DNA of 64,000 nucleotides, taken from assembly GCA_944390575.1 (NCBI GenBank), contig CALXQJ010000005.1:33249-97248 (forward strand), written 5' to 3'. A program made the position numbers and the translations under genes. Below the pieces are notes generated by a model. The model saw only the letters and a list, made by a program, of their open reading frames with translations. It was not told where the DNA came from and searched no databases. Origin of the DNA: an uncultured Spirochaetota bacterium (GTDB lineage Bacteria; Spirochaetota; Brachyspiria; Brachyspirales; Brachyspiraceae). This document shows, piece after piece, positions 37,178-46,408 of this stretch. Position 1 is the stretch's first letter, and every line of letters begins with the position of its first letter.

Positions 37178-37914
37178 TTAATATCTCCAGATTTTACTTT
37201 GTCATAAAACTCATTAGCCATCTTATAATCAAGCCCCAAAAAAGAAGCATTATTAACTAAATTATAAATAGTGCTTATAAATATAGGTTGAGTATGAGCT
37301 ACATTTGTTTCTGTATTTGGATATGAAGCCATAATTCTTGATACATTAAAAAGAATAGCAATTAGTTTTGATGAGGCTGAAAGCTCATTGTCTCTAATAG
37401 AAAATGGTAGTATACTTTTTGCTGCTATTGCTAAAAATATAGGATTTATACTTTCTAATGTAGAAATATTGTCTACAGCATTCTCTATTAATTCTACCAC
37501 ATTATTATAAAACTCTTTTTGATTATATCTATAACTATTATATATAGGTAAAGATGCTATATAGCTTGTATGCATTATATCTTTTACTATTAATAAAACA
37601 GATATATAATTAATAATTTCATCTATAGAAAGTCCAAACTTATCATCATTTATAAATGAATCTTTCATACCATTTGGCTTGCTCCAAGTTAGAGGTATAA
37701 TTTGTGTTATTATTCCACTTTGAAGTGTAGTTAATGTGTATGTTGCAAACTCTAAAAAAGATTCATTTTTATCAAATTTTTGAATTAGCCTTATTAAAGC
37801 TTCTTTTTGTACACGAGGTTCTTTATCATACCCAGGTATTTTAGCGATGAAACTAAAATTAATAGCGTTTTCTATATACTTAATTAAATTTGAGCAAACC
37901 TCATTGTTTTCCAT
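37165..37914 (-). CDS. Helical protein, function unknown
   Basis: A roughly 249-residue soluble protein with no recognised motif. It is predicted almost all helical, in HEAT-like pairs (ALIRLIQKF, EFATYTLTTLQSG, LIAILFNVSRIMAS). I prefer ATG 37914 (MENNEVC) over a GTG at 37929 because AGAGTG lies about 12 bases upstream, though both are possible. It overlaps the next membrane-protein gene by 13 bases, which suggests the products act together. Confidence 0.65.
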   Translation of the reverse strand: MENNEVCSNLIKYIENAINFSFIAKIPGYDKEPRVQKEALIRLIQKFDKNESFLEFATYTLTTLQSGIITQIIPLTWSKPNGMKDSFINDDKFGLSIDEIINYISVLLIVKDIMHTSYIASLPIYNSYRYNQKEFYNNVVELIENAVDNISTLESINPIFLAIAAKSILPFSIRDNELSASSKLIAILFNVSRIMASYPNTETNVAHTQPIFISTIYNLVNNASFLGLDYKMANEFYDKVKSGDIKWKN

Positions 37915-38074
37915 AGTTGTATTAATCACTCTAAAAAATTATACTATATAATACTCAATAGTCGGATTGTGTAAGTTTATTCTTAAACATTGTATATGTA
38001 TTTTTTTTGTAGTTGAAATATATTTGATATTATGTTAAAGTATATTGTCAAAATTATATTTGGGAGTGTATATA

Positions 38075-38164
38075 ATGCCTTCAGGAAGAAAAAGACTTCG
38101 TCAAAAGATGGCTACTCATAAACGTAAAAAGCGTTTACGTAAGAATAGACACAAAAAGAAATAA
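38075..38164 (+). CDS. AURKAIP1/COX24-domain mini-protein (ribosome-associated)
   Basis: A 29-residue, extremely basic peptide that reads MPSGRKRLRQKMATHKRKKR and ends in KNRHKKK. It matches the short bacterial proteins annotated with the AURKAIP1/COX24 domain, whose eukaryotic relatives include mitochondrial ribosomal protein mS38. GGGAG at 38062-38066 sits eight bases before the ATG. It is too short for common gene-length cut-offs and is easily missed. A role in the small ribosomal subunit is inferred from the family. Confidence 0.85.
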   Translation: MPSGRKRLRQKMATHKRKKRLRKNRHKKK

Positions 38165-38227
38165 TTATAACCTCATAAACAGTTCTTTAAAGTCTCTATC
38201 TTTTTGTTTTAAGAGAGTATTGGATTA

Positions 38228-38500
38228 ATGGGTAAGAATATTGCTACACTTATAGAAGTTTGTATAGGACTTCATTGTTCTATGAAAAGTGCATACGCTT
38301 TATTAGAAGCCATTACTAAGCATTATGACTTGAAAATAGGTGTACCATCTGATGATGGTATGCTTATTAAAGAGATAGAGTGTATGCATAATTGTGGCAA
38401 TAATACTGTTGTCTTTATTAATGGTATGGCTATAGAAAATACTACTGTTGATAATGTGATTAAGTATATTGATGCTATACATATTAAAAGTATCTTATGA
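38228..38500 (+). CDS. NuoE-like thioredoxin-fold [2Fe-2S] protein
   Basis: A 90-residue protein keeping the four cluster cysteines of NuoE/HydC (C12, C17, C52, C56; spacing C-x4-C and C-x3-C). The N-terminal helical domain of full-length NuoE (~160 residues) is missing. The typical AP after the last cysteine reads CGNN here. The stop overlaps the next gene's start (ATGA), so translation is coupled. It probably passes electrons within a complex with the NuoF- and NuoG-like proteins. Confidence 0.8.
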   Translation: MGKNIATLIEVCIGLHCSMKSAYALLEAITKHYDLKIGVPSDDGMLIKEIECMHNCGNNTVVFINGMAIENTTVDNVIKYIDAIHIKSIL

Positions 38501-39645
38501 AAAGATTTGTCTTACATAGTGAAACTCAAATAGATAATATTAATACATATAGAGACTATTTTGGTGACTATTTATTTAAAGGTACGGATAATTTTGATAG
38601 TATAATTAATGCATTAAGAGAAAATCAAGTTTTTAAAAGAGATATATTTCATAAAGACTTAGCTTCTGTATTAAAACAAGAAAAAGATACTGTTTTTAAT
38701 AAAGATACATTAATAGTTAATGCTTTTTCTATAGAATATTTAGTTTTCAAAGATAGATTTTTAATTAAGAATAATCCGCATCTTATTTTAGATGGAATAT
38801 CATACTTAGCAAAGATTCTCAAAATATCAAATATCGATATTATACTAAGAAGTTACTACAGAAAAGAAAAAGAAATATTAATTCAAGCATTGGCAGATGC
38901 TGAGGATTTATTTTATTTAGATACATATTTTAAAATTAATATATATGATGAGACTAATTATAATAAAAAAATAGATATTACATTTTTTGAGAATAATGAA
39001 TATGTATTTGATTTGGAGACTATAACACAATTTGCATATATAGCCCATATGGGTAGTAATAATTTTCATAATTATGGACGTAGTAATTATAAGGGTAGTT
39101 TTATAGTTTCTATTAGTGGGGATATACTTCTTCCTAATTTATATGAATTTGAGAGTGGTGTTAGTTTTAAGGATATAGTTAGAATATCTGGTAATTTACC
39201 TAAGGAATATAGTATAAAGTGTGTATTTTTAAATGGATTTTTATCACCACCTATTAGCATAGATGATTTACTGAGTTTATCATTAAATAGTGGCGAGATT
39301 AATTTATTTAATGGTGGATTATGTTTTATTGAAGAGAGTAGATGTATGCTTAGGGTTGTATTAAAGATTCTTAATTATGCTAAGGTTTTAACTACTAATG
39401 TTTGTTTAATATCATTTAATGGTTTTGATTTGTGTGAGTTTTATATTAATAGAATTCTTATAGGAAAGTCTCAGAAAAAAGATTATTTAAATTTGGTAAA
39501 TACTCTAAAAACTATAATAAAATTAACACCAAGTGTATATATAAAGTCACAAGCAAATTGTATACTCTCTACTATAGAGATGTTTGGTTATGAGTTTGTA
39601 TATGCTATAGATAATAAGGTTCCTATGTATAGTTTTGTACGTTGA
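38497..39645 (+). CDS. Degenerate NuoF-like protein (SLBB region kept, FMN and N3 sites eroded)
   Basis: A 382-residue protein aligning with the C-terminal two-thirds of NuoF/HydB: an ETI-Q-AYIAHMG segment, then FIVSISGDILLPNLYEF (the soluble-ligand-binding beta-grasp) and a helical tail. The N-terminal FMN/NADH loop GRGGAGFPTG has no counterpart. The N3-cluster motif ESCGKCxPCR reads NVCLISFNGFDLCEF, so most iron-sulfur ligands are gone. It is therefore unlikely to oxidise NADH and may be structural. It overlaps the NuoE-like gene and precedes the NuoG-like gene by 12 bases. Confidence 0.65.
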   Translation: MKRFVLHSETQIDNINTYRDYFGDYLFKGTDNFDSIINALRENQVFKRDIFHKDLASVLKQEKDTVFNKDTLIVNAFSIEYLVFKDRFLIKNNPHLILDGISYLAKILKISNIDIILRSYYRKEKEILIQALADAEDLFYLDTYFKINIYDETNYNKKIDITFFENNEYVFDLETITQFAYIAHMGSNNFHNYGRSNYKGSFIVSISGDILLPNLYEFESGVSFKDIVRISGNLPKEYSIKCVFLNGFLSPPISIDDLLSLSLNSGEINLFNGGLCFIEESRCMLRVVLKILNYAKVLTTNVCLISFNGFDLCEFYINRILIGKSQKKDYLNLVNTLKTIIKLTPSVYIKSQANCILSTIEMFGYEFVYAIDNKVPMYSFVR

Positions 39646-39657
39646 GGATTATTGATA

Positions 39658-41211
39658 ATGATTATAAGTTTTGTAGTAGATAATAAAGAAATTAGTTGTC
39701 AGAAGGGATATACTATTTTAAAAGCATTATCTTATGTAAATATAGATATACCACATTTATGCAATTATGGTCTTAATAATGTTAATAATATTAATTATTT
39801 AAATGAGAATAATAATTTGTCTCATATAAAAAGTGAGTGGGATTTAAATTGTAAGCTTTGTATCGTTAAGGTTAAGAAGAAAAATGAGGATGATTATAAA
39901 TATACTTATGCTTGTAATGAGATAATAGAAAGTGGTATGGATATTATAAGTAGTGATGAAGAGCTTATAGAATATAGAAAAACTCTATTAACATCTATAG
40001 AATATACTCATAAACCATATTGTAGAGACTGTGATGTTTATTATAAATGTAATCTTAAGAAGTATTTAGATTTATATAAAATAGAAAAAAAAGAGGATTT
40101 ATCTAAAGAAGAGCAGAGTATTATAAAGAGTAGTAGAAATATAGATCATATAAAAAAAATAGTATCTACTTTTAATTTACCATCATATATTAATATAGAC
40201 TTTGATAGATGTATATTTTGTGGTATATGTGAGAAGTATACTACATCATCTGGTTATTATTCTTCAATAGTAGATCTTTGTCCTACTAAGGTTTTTACTG
40301 TTGAGCGTAATATAGACAAAAAAGTTCCAGATTATGAGAGTATTTCTTATGATGAGGTATCTAAGGCAGATTATTTAAAAATACAAGTAGAAAAAGAAAC
40401 TTCAAAGAATATAGTAGAAGAAGATAAAAAAGAAGAAGATAATTTTATAAAAAGAGATATAGTAAATTATAATACAACTAAGAGTATATGCTTGGGTTGT
40501 AATGAGCTTTGTGATGTTAATTATATTCATCAGGATGATGCTATTATAGATATGGTTTCTTGTTCTGATAAGAAATATTCTATATGTGATTTTGGTCGTA
40601 AAATATCATTTCATTCTAATCATATTTTTGAATATCCATTAGTAAATGGTGTAGAACAAGATTTTGAGTTAGCTAAAAGTTATTATTTAAAGTTTATAGA
40701 AGATATTGATACAAATTCATATTTAGCTATATCTTCTACTATATATCCTTTAGAAGATTTAAAAGCTTTTAATAGTTTGTCTACTTCTTTAGGTATAGAT
40801 CGTATAATGTATAAAAAAGTACCAGCAGCTACTAGGTTTCAGGTTGTTAGAGATAATTATACTAATATTAATAATTATGTTATTAATGATTTGAAAAAGG
40901 AACTTAAGTATATTAATGAGTTTAGTGGTGACTATAGTGGTTTTAATAAGTTTATTATTTTAGGAGATGCTTTTGATGAGTGTGATGAGGTTATAGAGTT
41001 TTCACGTAAGTATAAAAGACAATATATTGTATTTACATCTTGTATGTCTATTTTAGCTTATAATGCTCATGTTGCTTTTCCTATTTGTGGTCTTGGTGAG
41101 TTTGAGGGTAGTTATATTGATAAGTATGGTAGAAAAAAGAATGTTGTGAATTTTATAAAAAAAAATAAAAATAGAAAAAGTTTAAAAGAATTTTTAGAGA
41201 TTTTATGTTAA
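39658..41211 (+). CDS. NuoG-like iron-sulfur protein
   Basis: About 517 residues, start ATG 39658 with GAGGA nine bases upstream. The order follows the N-terminal half of NuoG: a [2Fe-2S] ferredoxin domain (PHLC, then CKLC and a later C), the His-Cys [4Fe-4S] motif HKPYCRDCDVYYKC, a CIFCGIC...CP ferredoxin cluster and, near residue 275, a CLGCNELC motif like the molybdopterin-oxidoreductase N-terminus. About 220 residues follow without molybdenum-site features. All clusters look intact, unlike in the NuoF-like partner. It probably carries electrons among several clusters. Confidence 0.75.
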   Translation: MIISFVVDNKEISCQKGYTILKALSYVNIDIPHLCNYGLNNVNNINYLNENNNLSHIKSEWDLNCKLCIVKVKKKNEDDYKYTYACNEIIESGMDIISSDEELIEYRKTLLTSIEYTHKPYCRDCDVYYKCNLKKYLDLYKIEKKEDLSKEEQSIIKSSRNIDHIKKIVSTFNLPSYINIDFDRCIFCGICEKYTTSSGYYSSIVDLCPTKVFTVERNIDKKVPDYESISYDEVSKADYLKIQVEKETSKNIVEEDKKEEDNFIKRDIVNYNTTKSICLGCNELCDVNYIHQDDAIIDMVSCSDKKYSICDFGRKISFHSNHIFEYPLVNGVEQDFELAKSYYLKFIEDIDTNSYLAISSTIYPLEDLKAFNSLSTSLGIDRIMYKKVPAATRFQVVRDNYTNINNYVINDLKKELKYINEFSGDYSGFNKFIILGDAFDECDEVIEFSRKYKRQYIVFTSCMSILAYNAHVAFPICGLGEFEGSYIDKYGRKKNVVNFIKKNKNRKSLKEFLEILC

Positions 41212-41217
41212 TTTTTT

Positions 41218-41236
41218 ATTATACTAATAGTATAAT
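41218..41236. promoter_or_regulatory. Palindrome between the NuoG-like and GlpD-like genes
   Basis: ATTATACT (41218-41225) and AGTATAAT (41229-41236) are exact inverted repeats around three bases, seven bases after the NuoG-like stop. The second arm contains TATAAT, so it may be an operator on a promoter for the next gene. It has no T-run for termination. Confidence 0.4.
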
Positions 41237-41285
41237 ATGAAATTATTAATGTTATTATTTCTATTAAATAATAAAGCGGGGTTTG

Positions 41286-42848
41286 ATGAATAAAGAACAT
41301 AAAACAAGAGATGAAATACTATATAGTCTCAAAAACTCTAATTATAGCTTAATAATTATAGGTGGTGGTGTTATAGGAGCTAGTATTGCTTTAAAGTCAT
41401 CTAAGGCTGGTATTAGTACCTTACTTTTAGAAAAGCATGACTTCTCATATGGAGCTTCATCGCGTACTTGTAAAATGCTTACGGCTAACTATAATGATTT
41501 TAATATAAAAAATACATTATCCACATATAAGAAAATAAAAGAGAGAAATAAAGTTGCAAATAAAGCATCTGCTATAGATTTAGAGATAGTACAGCCTATT
41601 TATGAGGCAGAATCTGCAAAAGTATTTCAGTATATTCTTAAAAGTAATGTTTATGACTTGTTTTCATTATTTTCAAATAGAAAGAAGTCTAAGTTTCTAA
41701 CTCGTAATTCTACAATTAATACTTTGGGAGATATTAACTCTACAGCTATTATTTCTGGCATAGAGTATAGTGAAAGTTCTATAGATGATTCTAGGTATGT
41801 TCTTGAGTTATTAATGAAGGCTAAGAAGTATGGTGCTGATGTTCTTAATTATGCTGAAGTGAAGGCTTTTGATTATAATGAGAATAATATTAATAGCGTT
41901 GTATTTTTAGATAGAGTGAGTGGGCGTATATATGAGGTTCCTGCTGATAATATTATCATAGCTTGCGGGGCTTGGGGAAAGAATTTGGCTTCTACATTGC
42001 CTTATGGTAATTTTGATAATACTGCTGAGTATGTTAAGGCTACAAATTTAATTATTAATGCTAATATTGCTCATATTGATAAGTCTCTATTTTTACCTAA
42101 AATAAAAAATAGACCTAATATTTTCTTTAATAAGTGGAAAAATACTATAGTGATAGGTCCTGTAGTGAGAAAATATAATGGGGATTTAGATTGTATATAT
42201 TCTGCAAGTGATGAAATAGAATATTTAATAGATATTTATAATACATACTTTACATCTATAGTAAATAAGAATCATATAACAACTACACAGTCTGGAATGA
42301 TGCCTGTTGATCCTAATGATATTAAAATTCATACTCATAAGAATTATAAATTATATATGGTTGAGGGTGGAGATTTTACACTTTCTGATAAAACGGCTAA
42401 TATGGCTTTATCTAAAGTTTATGCTAATATAGATTTTAATGATAATGATAAGATATTAAAAAATAATATAGATATGGATATTGAGTGGGTTTTGAGTGAA
42501 GAGACTATTCATTTCTTATATAAATATTATTCTTCTTATGACTTATTATTAAGACTTAATGAGTATTGTAAGAATGATAGTTCATTATTACTTAGCATTG
42601 GTCTTGATGATAGAATTCCTTGTGGTCTTATTAAGTATTTTATAGAGTTTGAAGATGCTGTTCATTTAGATGATATTATGATACGTAGACTTAGATTTAT
42701 TCTAACAGAAGATGATTGTGGTACATTAATTTCAGAATATATAGCTAATGAAATGTCTAATTATTTAGGTTGGGATTCTAAAAGAGAAGAATGGGAAATT
42801 AAAAGATATAGAACAGAGATTAAAAGAGCAAGAGTTTCATTATATTAA
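41286..42848 (+). CDS. FAD-dependent glycerol-3-phosphate dehydrogenase-like protein
   Basis: About 520 residues. The FAD-binding loop LIIIGGGVIGASIALKSSKAG is near residue 20, followed by EKHDFSYGASSRT, as in GlpD/GlpA. The middle holds IIIACGAWG, the region 360-385 reads YMVEGGDFTLSDKTANMAL, and the C-terminal ~110 residues are a helical GlpD-type cap ending in WE-KRYRTEIKRA. It would oxidise glycerol 3-phosphate or a similar hydroxy acid and hand electrons on. It is downstream of the NuoEFG-like genes, suggesting a shared electron path. GCGGGG sits ahead of the ATG at 41286. Confidence 0.8.
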   Translation: MNKEHKTRDEILYSLKNSNYSLIIIGGGVIGASIALKSSKAGISTLLLEKHDFSYGASSRTCKMLTANYNDFNIKNTLSTYKKIKERNKVANKASAIDLEIVQPIYEAESAKVFQYILKSNVYDLFSLFSNRKKSKFLTRNSTINTLGDINSTAIISGIEYSESSIDDSRYVLELLMKAKKYGADVLNYAEVKAFDYNENNINSVVFLDRVSGRIYEVPADNIIIACGAWGKNLASTLPYGNFDNTAEYVKATNLIINANIAHIDKSLFLPKIKNRPNIFFNKWKNTIVIGPVVRKYNGDLDCIYSASDEIEYLIDIYNTYFTSIVNKNHITTTQSGMMPVDPNDIKIHTHKNYKLYMVEGGDFTLSDKTANMALSKVYANIDFNDNDKILKNNIDMDIEWVLSEETIHFLYKYYSSYDLLLRLNEYCKNDSSLLLSIGLDDRIPCGLIKYFIEFEDAVHLDDIMIRRLRFILTEDDCGTLISEYIANEMSNYLGWDSKREEWEIKRYRTEIKRARVSLY

Positions 42849-42880
42849 TATATATATTCCCTAGGTTTCTGAATATAGGT

Positions 42881-42920
42881 AATAAAGAGTATAAAAGTAT
42901 TAATTTTACACATCTTTATT
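42881..42920. terminator. Bidirectional hairpin between convergent genes
   Basis: AATAAAGA at 42881-42888 and TCTTTATT at 42913-42920 pair, with further inner A-T pairing, between the GlpD-like gene and convergent pepA. T-runs are weak on both sides. Confidence 0.45.
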
Positions 42921-43028
42921 AACTACATTCAATCAGTTCTGATTTTGAACTTTTTTATGATTTAAAAACCTATTATATATAGTATAACAAAAAATTTAGT
43001 TAATATAATTATTTTTTTCTTAAAAAAT

Positions 43029-44501
43029 TTAAATTTCTTTTTCTACTATCTTTTCAACCGCCTTAGATATTAAATATACCCCAACACCAGTAGCACCTTT
43101 TTTAAGATATTTATTTTCACTATCTATAAACGATGTACCAGCAATATCTAAATGAGCCCATTTAGTGTCTCCAGTAAAGTATGATAAGAACTGTGCTGCT
43201 GTAATAGTTCCAGCTTCACGACCACCAATATTTTTAATATCAGCAATATCACTTTTTAATTGATCTTTATACTCATCAAATAGAGGTAGTTCCCACACTC
43301 TTTCATAAGTATCATTTCCAGCTTCTTTTAACACCTCACTAAGCTTCTCATCATTACACATCATACCAGTAGCATTTCTTCCAAGTGCTATAACACAAGC
43401 ACCAGTTAGTGTAGCTATATCTATAACATAATCAGGTTTATATTTTTCAATTCCATAAGCCAAAGCATCAGCTAATATTAATCTTCCTTCAGCATCAGTA
43501 TTAAGCACTTCTACAGTAGTTTTATTATACATAGTAAGTACATCACCTGGATTAATAGCATTAGATCCTGTTTTATTATCTGTTAGAGGACAAATAGCTG
43601 TAACATTTGCATTTATATCTAAGTCAGAAAGTAAAAATAAAGCACCACACACAGCAGCAGCTCCAGCCATATCATCTTTCATTCCCATCATAGACTCAGT
43701 AGGCTTTAAGCTCATACCACCAGTGTCGAATGTTACGCCCTTACCAACTAATAATATATTATATTTAGCATTTTTATTTCTATACTCAGCAATAAAAAGT
43801 CTTGGTGGATTTTTGCTTCCAGCATTAACTCCAAGTATTCCATTCATACTTAAACTTTGCATCTTTTTTTCATCTAATATTTTAGTAGTAATTTTTTTAG
43901 ACTTAGCAACATTATCTACAACATCTATAAAAGTTAATGAGTTTATAGTATTACTTGGTTCATTTACTAAATCACGAGCAAGGCATATATTTTTAGCTAT
44001 TTTTTCAGCCTTTTTTATAGCCTCTTCTGTATCTTTTTTATGTTCTGATACTAACAATATATTATTTATATGAGTTTTATTTTTTAATCTATTTTCACCT
44101 AAGTATTTGTCAAAACTATATGCACTAAGTAGCATACCAAGACAAAATTGAGTATAAGATTCCATAGATGCTATTTCTGAAAATAAATCAGCCATATCTA
44201 TTTCTATGTCTTGTATATGAAGTTGTTCTATAATTTTTATAAGAGAAGAACCTGCACATTTCCAAGTTTCATACATATAGTTTTTTACTTCTCTATATGT
44301 AATAAATATTACTCTTGTATTATTTGAAAACCCAAATGCAAAAGGTGTATTTATAGTATAATATTTATCTTTTACTAAGCTATTAAATAATTCTTTATAT
44401 TCCTCATTAAAAGTACACACTCTTGGTGTTTCTTTTTCTACTTTAACAAATACTGCTACTGTATCTTTTTTTATAAAGTTACTATTATGTTTTAGTTTCA
44501 T
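43029..44501 (-). CDS. pepA: Leucyl aminopeptidase (M17)
   Basis: Cytoplasmic metallo-aminopeptidase of 490 residues. The family signature NTDAEGRLILADAL is present, as are the metal and catalytic residues in VGKGVTFDTGGMSLKP and MKDDMAGAAAV. The N-terminal domain is divergent, as usual. AAGGAAG precedes the ATG. It is divergent from the LUD gene at 44639. Confidence 0.95.
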   Translation of the reverse strand: MKLKHNSNFIKKDTVAVFVKVEKETPRVCTFNEEYKELFNSLVKDKYYTINTPFAFGFSNNTRVIFITYREVKNYMYETWKCAGSSLIKIIEQLHIQDIEIDMADLFSEIASMESYTQFCLGMLLSAYSFDKYLGENRLKNKTHINNILLVSEHKKDTEEAIKKAEKIAKNICLARDLVNEPSNTINSLTFIDVVDNVAKSKKITTKILDEKKMQSLSMNGILGVNAGSKNPPRLFIAEYRNKNAKYNILLVGKGVTFDTGGMSLKPTESMMGMKDDMAGAAAVCGALFLLSDLDINANVTAICPLTDNKTGSNAINPGDVLTMYNKTTVEVLNTDAEGRLILADALAYGIEKYKPDYVIDIATLTGACVIALGRNATGMMCNDEKLSEVLKEAGNDTYERVWELPLFDEYKDQLKSDIADIKNIGGREAGTITAAQFLSYFTGDTKWAHLDIAGTSFIDSENKYLKKGATGVGVYLISKAVEKIVEKEI

Positions 44502-44638
44502 AATTATATATCTTCCTTAAAAAACAAAATTAAAAAATAGATTTATACTATATATTCGGATTTTTATTTTAAACTCATTGCAATTAACTTTAGTTTCATA
44601 TAATTTATATTTATATTATTAATTGGAGTTTTTGTATT

Positions 44639-45280
44639 ATGATGTCTTATACTGATGTAAATATTGAATATTTTAATAGAGTTTCTAATATATTAAAGAA
44701 TAGTTTTGAGAGAAAGAATTTTGCTTTTAATAGTTTTATGACTATTGATGATGCTAATTCTTTTTTATTATCAAGCATAAAAGAAAATGATATTATAACT
44801 TTTGGTGGTAGTGCTACATTAGGTGAATTAAATATACTTGAAAAGTTAAAAACTTATAAAAATTTTATAGATAGAAATAATAAAGATTTAAAAAGTGAGG
44901 CAGAGATAAAAGCGTTTAGCTCAGATATTTACTTATCTTCTGCAAATGCTATTAGCAAGACTGGAGATATTGTTGTTATAGATGGTAGTGGTAATAGGGT
45001 TGCATCTATTATATATGGTCCTAATAAAGTATTTTTGATATGTGGTATTAATAAGGTTGTAGATACAGAGGAAGATGCTATTAAGCGTGCTAAGACTATT
45101 GCTGCTACAAAAAATTCTATTCGCTTTGGTCTTGAAAATTCTTGTAATAGTAATGATATGATTTGTGATAATAATTGTAGTGTAGATTCTCGTCTTTGTG
45201 CTTATACAGGTATTATTAATAAAAGTCATATTAAAGAGAGAATACATATAATTTTAATTAATTCTGTTTTAGGGTTTTAA
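44639..45280 (+). CDS. LUD-domain (LutC/YkgG-like) protein
   Basis: A 213-residue LUD-domain protein. Family features are TFGGSATLGELNILEKL near residue 60, VVIDGSGNRVASIIYGPNKVFLICGINKVV near 120-150, and a final AIKRAKTIAATKNSIRFG segment. In other bacteria LutC works with LutA and LutB in lactate oxidation; neither is adjacent here, so its role may differ. A Cys-rich stretch (NSCNSNDMICDNNCS) near the C-terminus is of interest. The start ATG 44639 is ten bases after GGAG. Confidence 0.85.
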   Translation: MMSYTDVNIEYFNRVSNILKNSFERKNFAFNSFMTIDDANSFLLSSIKENDIITFGGSATLGELNILEKLKTYKNFIDRNNKDLKSEAEIKAFSSDIYLSSANAISKTGDIVVIDGSGNRVASIIYGPNKVFLICGINKVVDTEEDAIKRAKTIAATKNSIRFGLENSCNSNDMICDNNCSVDSRLCAYTGIINKSHIKERIHIILINSVLGF

Positions 45281-45321
45281 TAATAACTAATTTCAATATT
45301 ATAATAAAGTTGTGTAGTTAG

Positions 45322-46254
45322 TTATGAAACCAAACAGCCTTGAGAATAATTGTTACTCAGCATATTCTTATTTATAAGATTTAATATTTCACCTTTAGAC
45401 TTTGTCCACTTAGGAGCTATTAGAGTATCGTATAGAGAGTCTCCAGTTAGGCGAGAGATTATTATATCTTTATTTGTTAATGCTATAGCTTCTGTTATTA
45501 TGTCTATATAAAAATCCTCTGTTAGAGTTGGAAAATTATATTCATTATACATTTTCTCAAAGGCACTATTTTTTACAATATCTAATTGATGAAACTTTAC
45601 AGAGTGTACTTTTAATGATGATACATCTTTTACAGTTTGTAGCATTTCTTCTTTTGTTTCTAATATTATATTATTTTCTTCTATTCTATTTGGTAGTCCA
45701 AATATTATATGGGTGCATATTATTAAGTTTTTATATTTATTTTTTATATGTATTACCATATCTGCAAATGACTTATAGTCATGTCCACGATTTATAAATA
45801 ATGATGTATTATCATTTGAAGATTGAAGCCCCATCTCAAGCCAAATTTCTTTATTATTTTTTAAAGCTAAAGAATTAAGCTCTTCTAATACACTCTCTTC
45901 AAGCATATCGCTTCTTGCACCAAACATTAGTCCAACGCAATCATCAAATGTTATAAGTTTTCTCGCATACATTAATGATTCTTTTGATGCAAATGGAGAC
46001 AAAGGAGTTCCAAGTTGAAAGTATGCATAGTACTTTGCATATCTATTTCTATAGTTTTTAACACCATTAATCCATTGTTTATCTATATCTTCTTCTATTA
46101 TGTATGGTGGTTTATAGCTTTCAAGATTACAAAACTTACATCCCCCATCATTTGCTTTATGTTTACATCCAAAATTAGTATCTATAGATATTTTGCCTAC
46201 TTTACATCCAAATTTTTTTTTCACATAATCAGAAAATGAGTAATAATTTTTCAT
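45322..46254 (-). CDS. YhcC-type radical SAM protein (TIGR01212 family)
   Basis: A 310-residue radical SAM enzyme. The cluster motif is spaced C-x8-C-x2-C (C30, C39, C42 in CKHKANDGGCKFCN), as in YhcC/TIGR01212 proteins rather than the common CxxxCxxC. Further family marks are YYAYFQLGTPLSP and LEMGLQSSNDNTS with the later HIIFGLP. Its substrate is unknown. It is convergent with the LUD gene, 41 bases apart, over a possible weak hairpin. Confidence 0.88.
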   Translation of the reverse strand: MKNYYSFSDYVKKKFGCKVGKISIDTNFGCKHKANDGGCKFCNLESYKPPYIIEEDIDKQWINGVKNYRNRYAKYYAYFQLGTPLSPFASKESLMYARKLITFDDCVGLMFGARSDMLEESVLEELNSLALKNNKEIWLEMGLQSSNDNTSLFINRGHDYKSFADMVIHIKNKYKNLIICTHIIFGLPNRIEENNIILETKEEMLQTVKDVSSLKVHSVKFHQLDIVKNSAFEKMYNEYNFPTLTEDFYIDIITEAIALTNKDIIISRLTGDSLYDTLIAPKWTKSKGEILNLINKNMLSNNYSQGCLVS

Positions 46255-46408
46255 TAGTTATGTATATCATTTTTTTGTATTTTTATCAAATATGATACAA
46301 TAAAAAATAAATATTAGTAGCAAATAATGAAAATAAATATATAATAATGCTTAAAGTTTAGTTTACATAACAAATATAAAAAAATTATTAGTTGCTTTAA
46401 GGGATATT

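Noticed and set aside
41517..41525. Perfect DnaA box TTATCCACA
   Set aside because: Single box inside the GlpD-like gene, with no cluster, no AT-rich unwinding region beyond background and no dnaA/dnaN nearby.
44933..45247. 104-codon minus-strand frame opposite the LUD gene
   Set aside because: Composition (Ile/Thr/Asn runs) is that of a codon shadow; the plus-strand LUD family match is clear.
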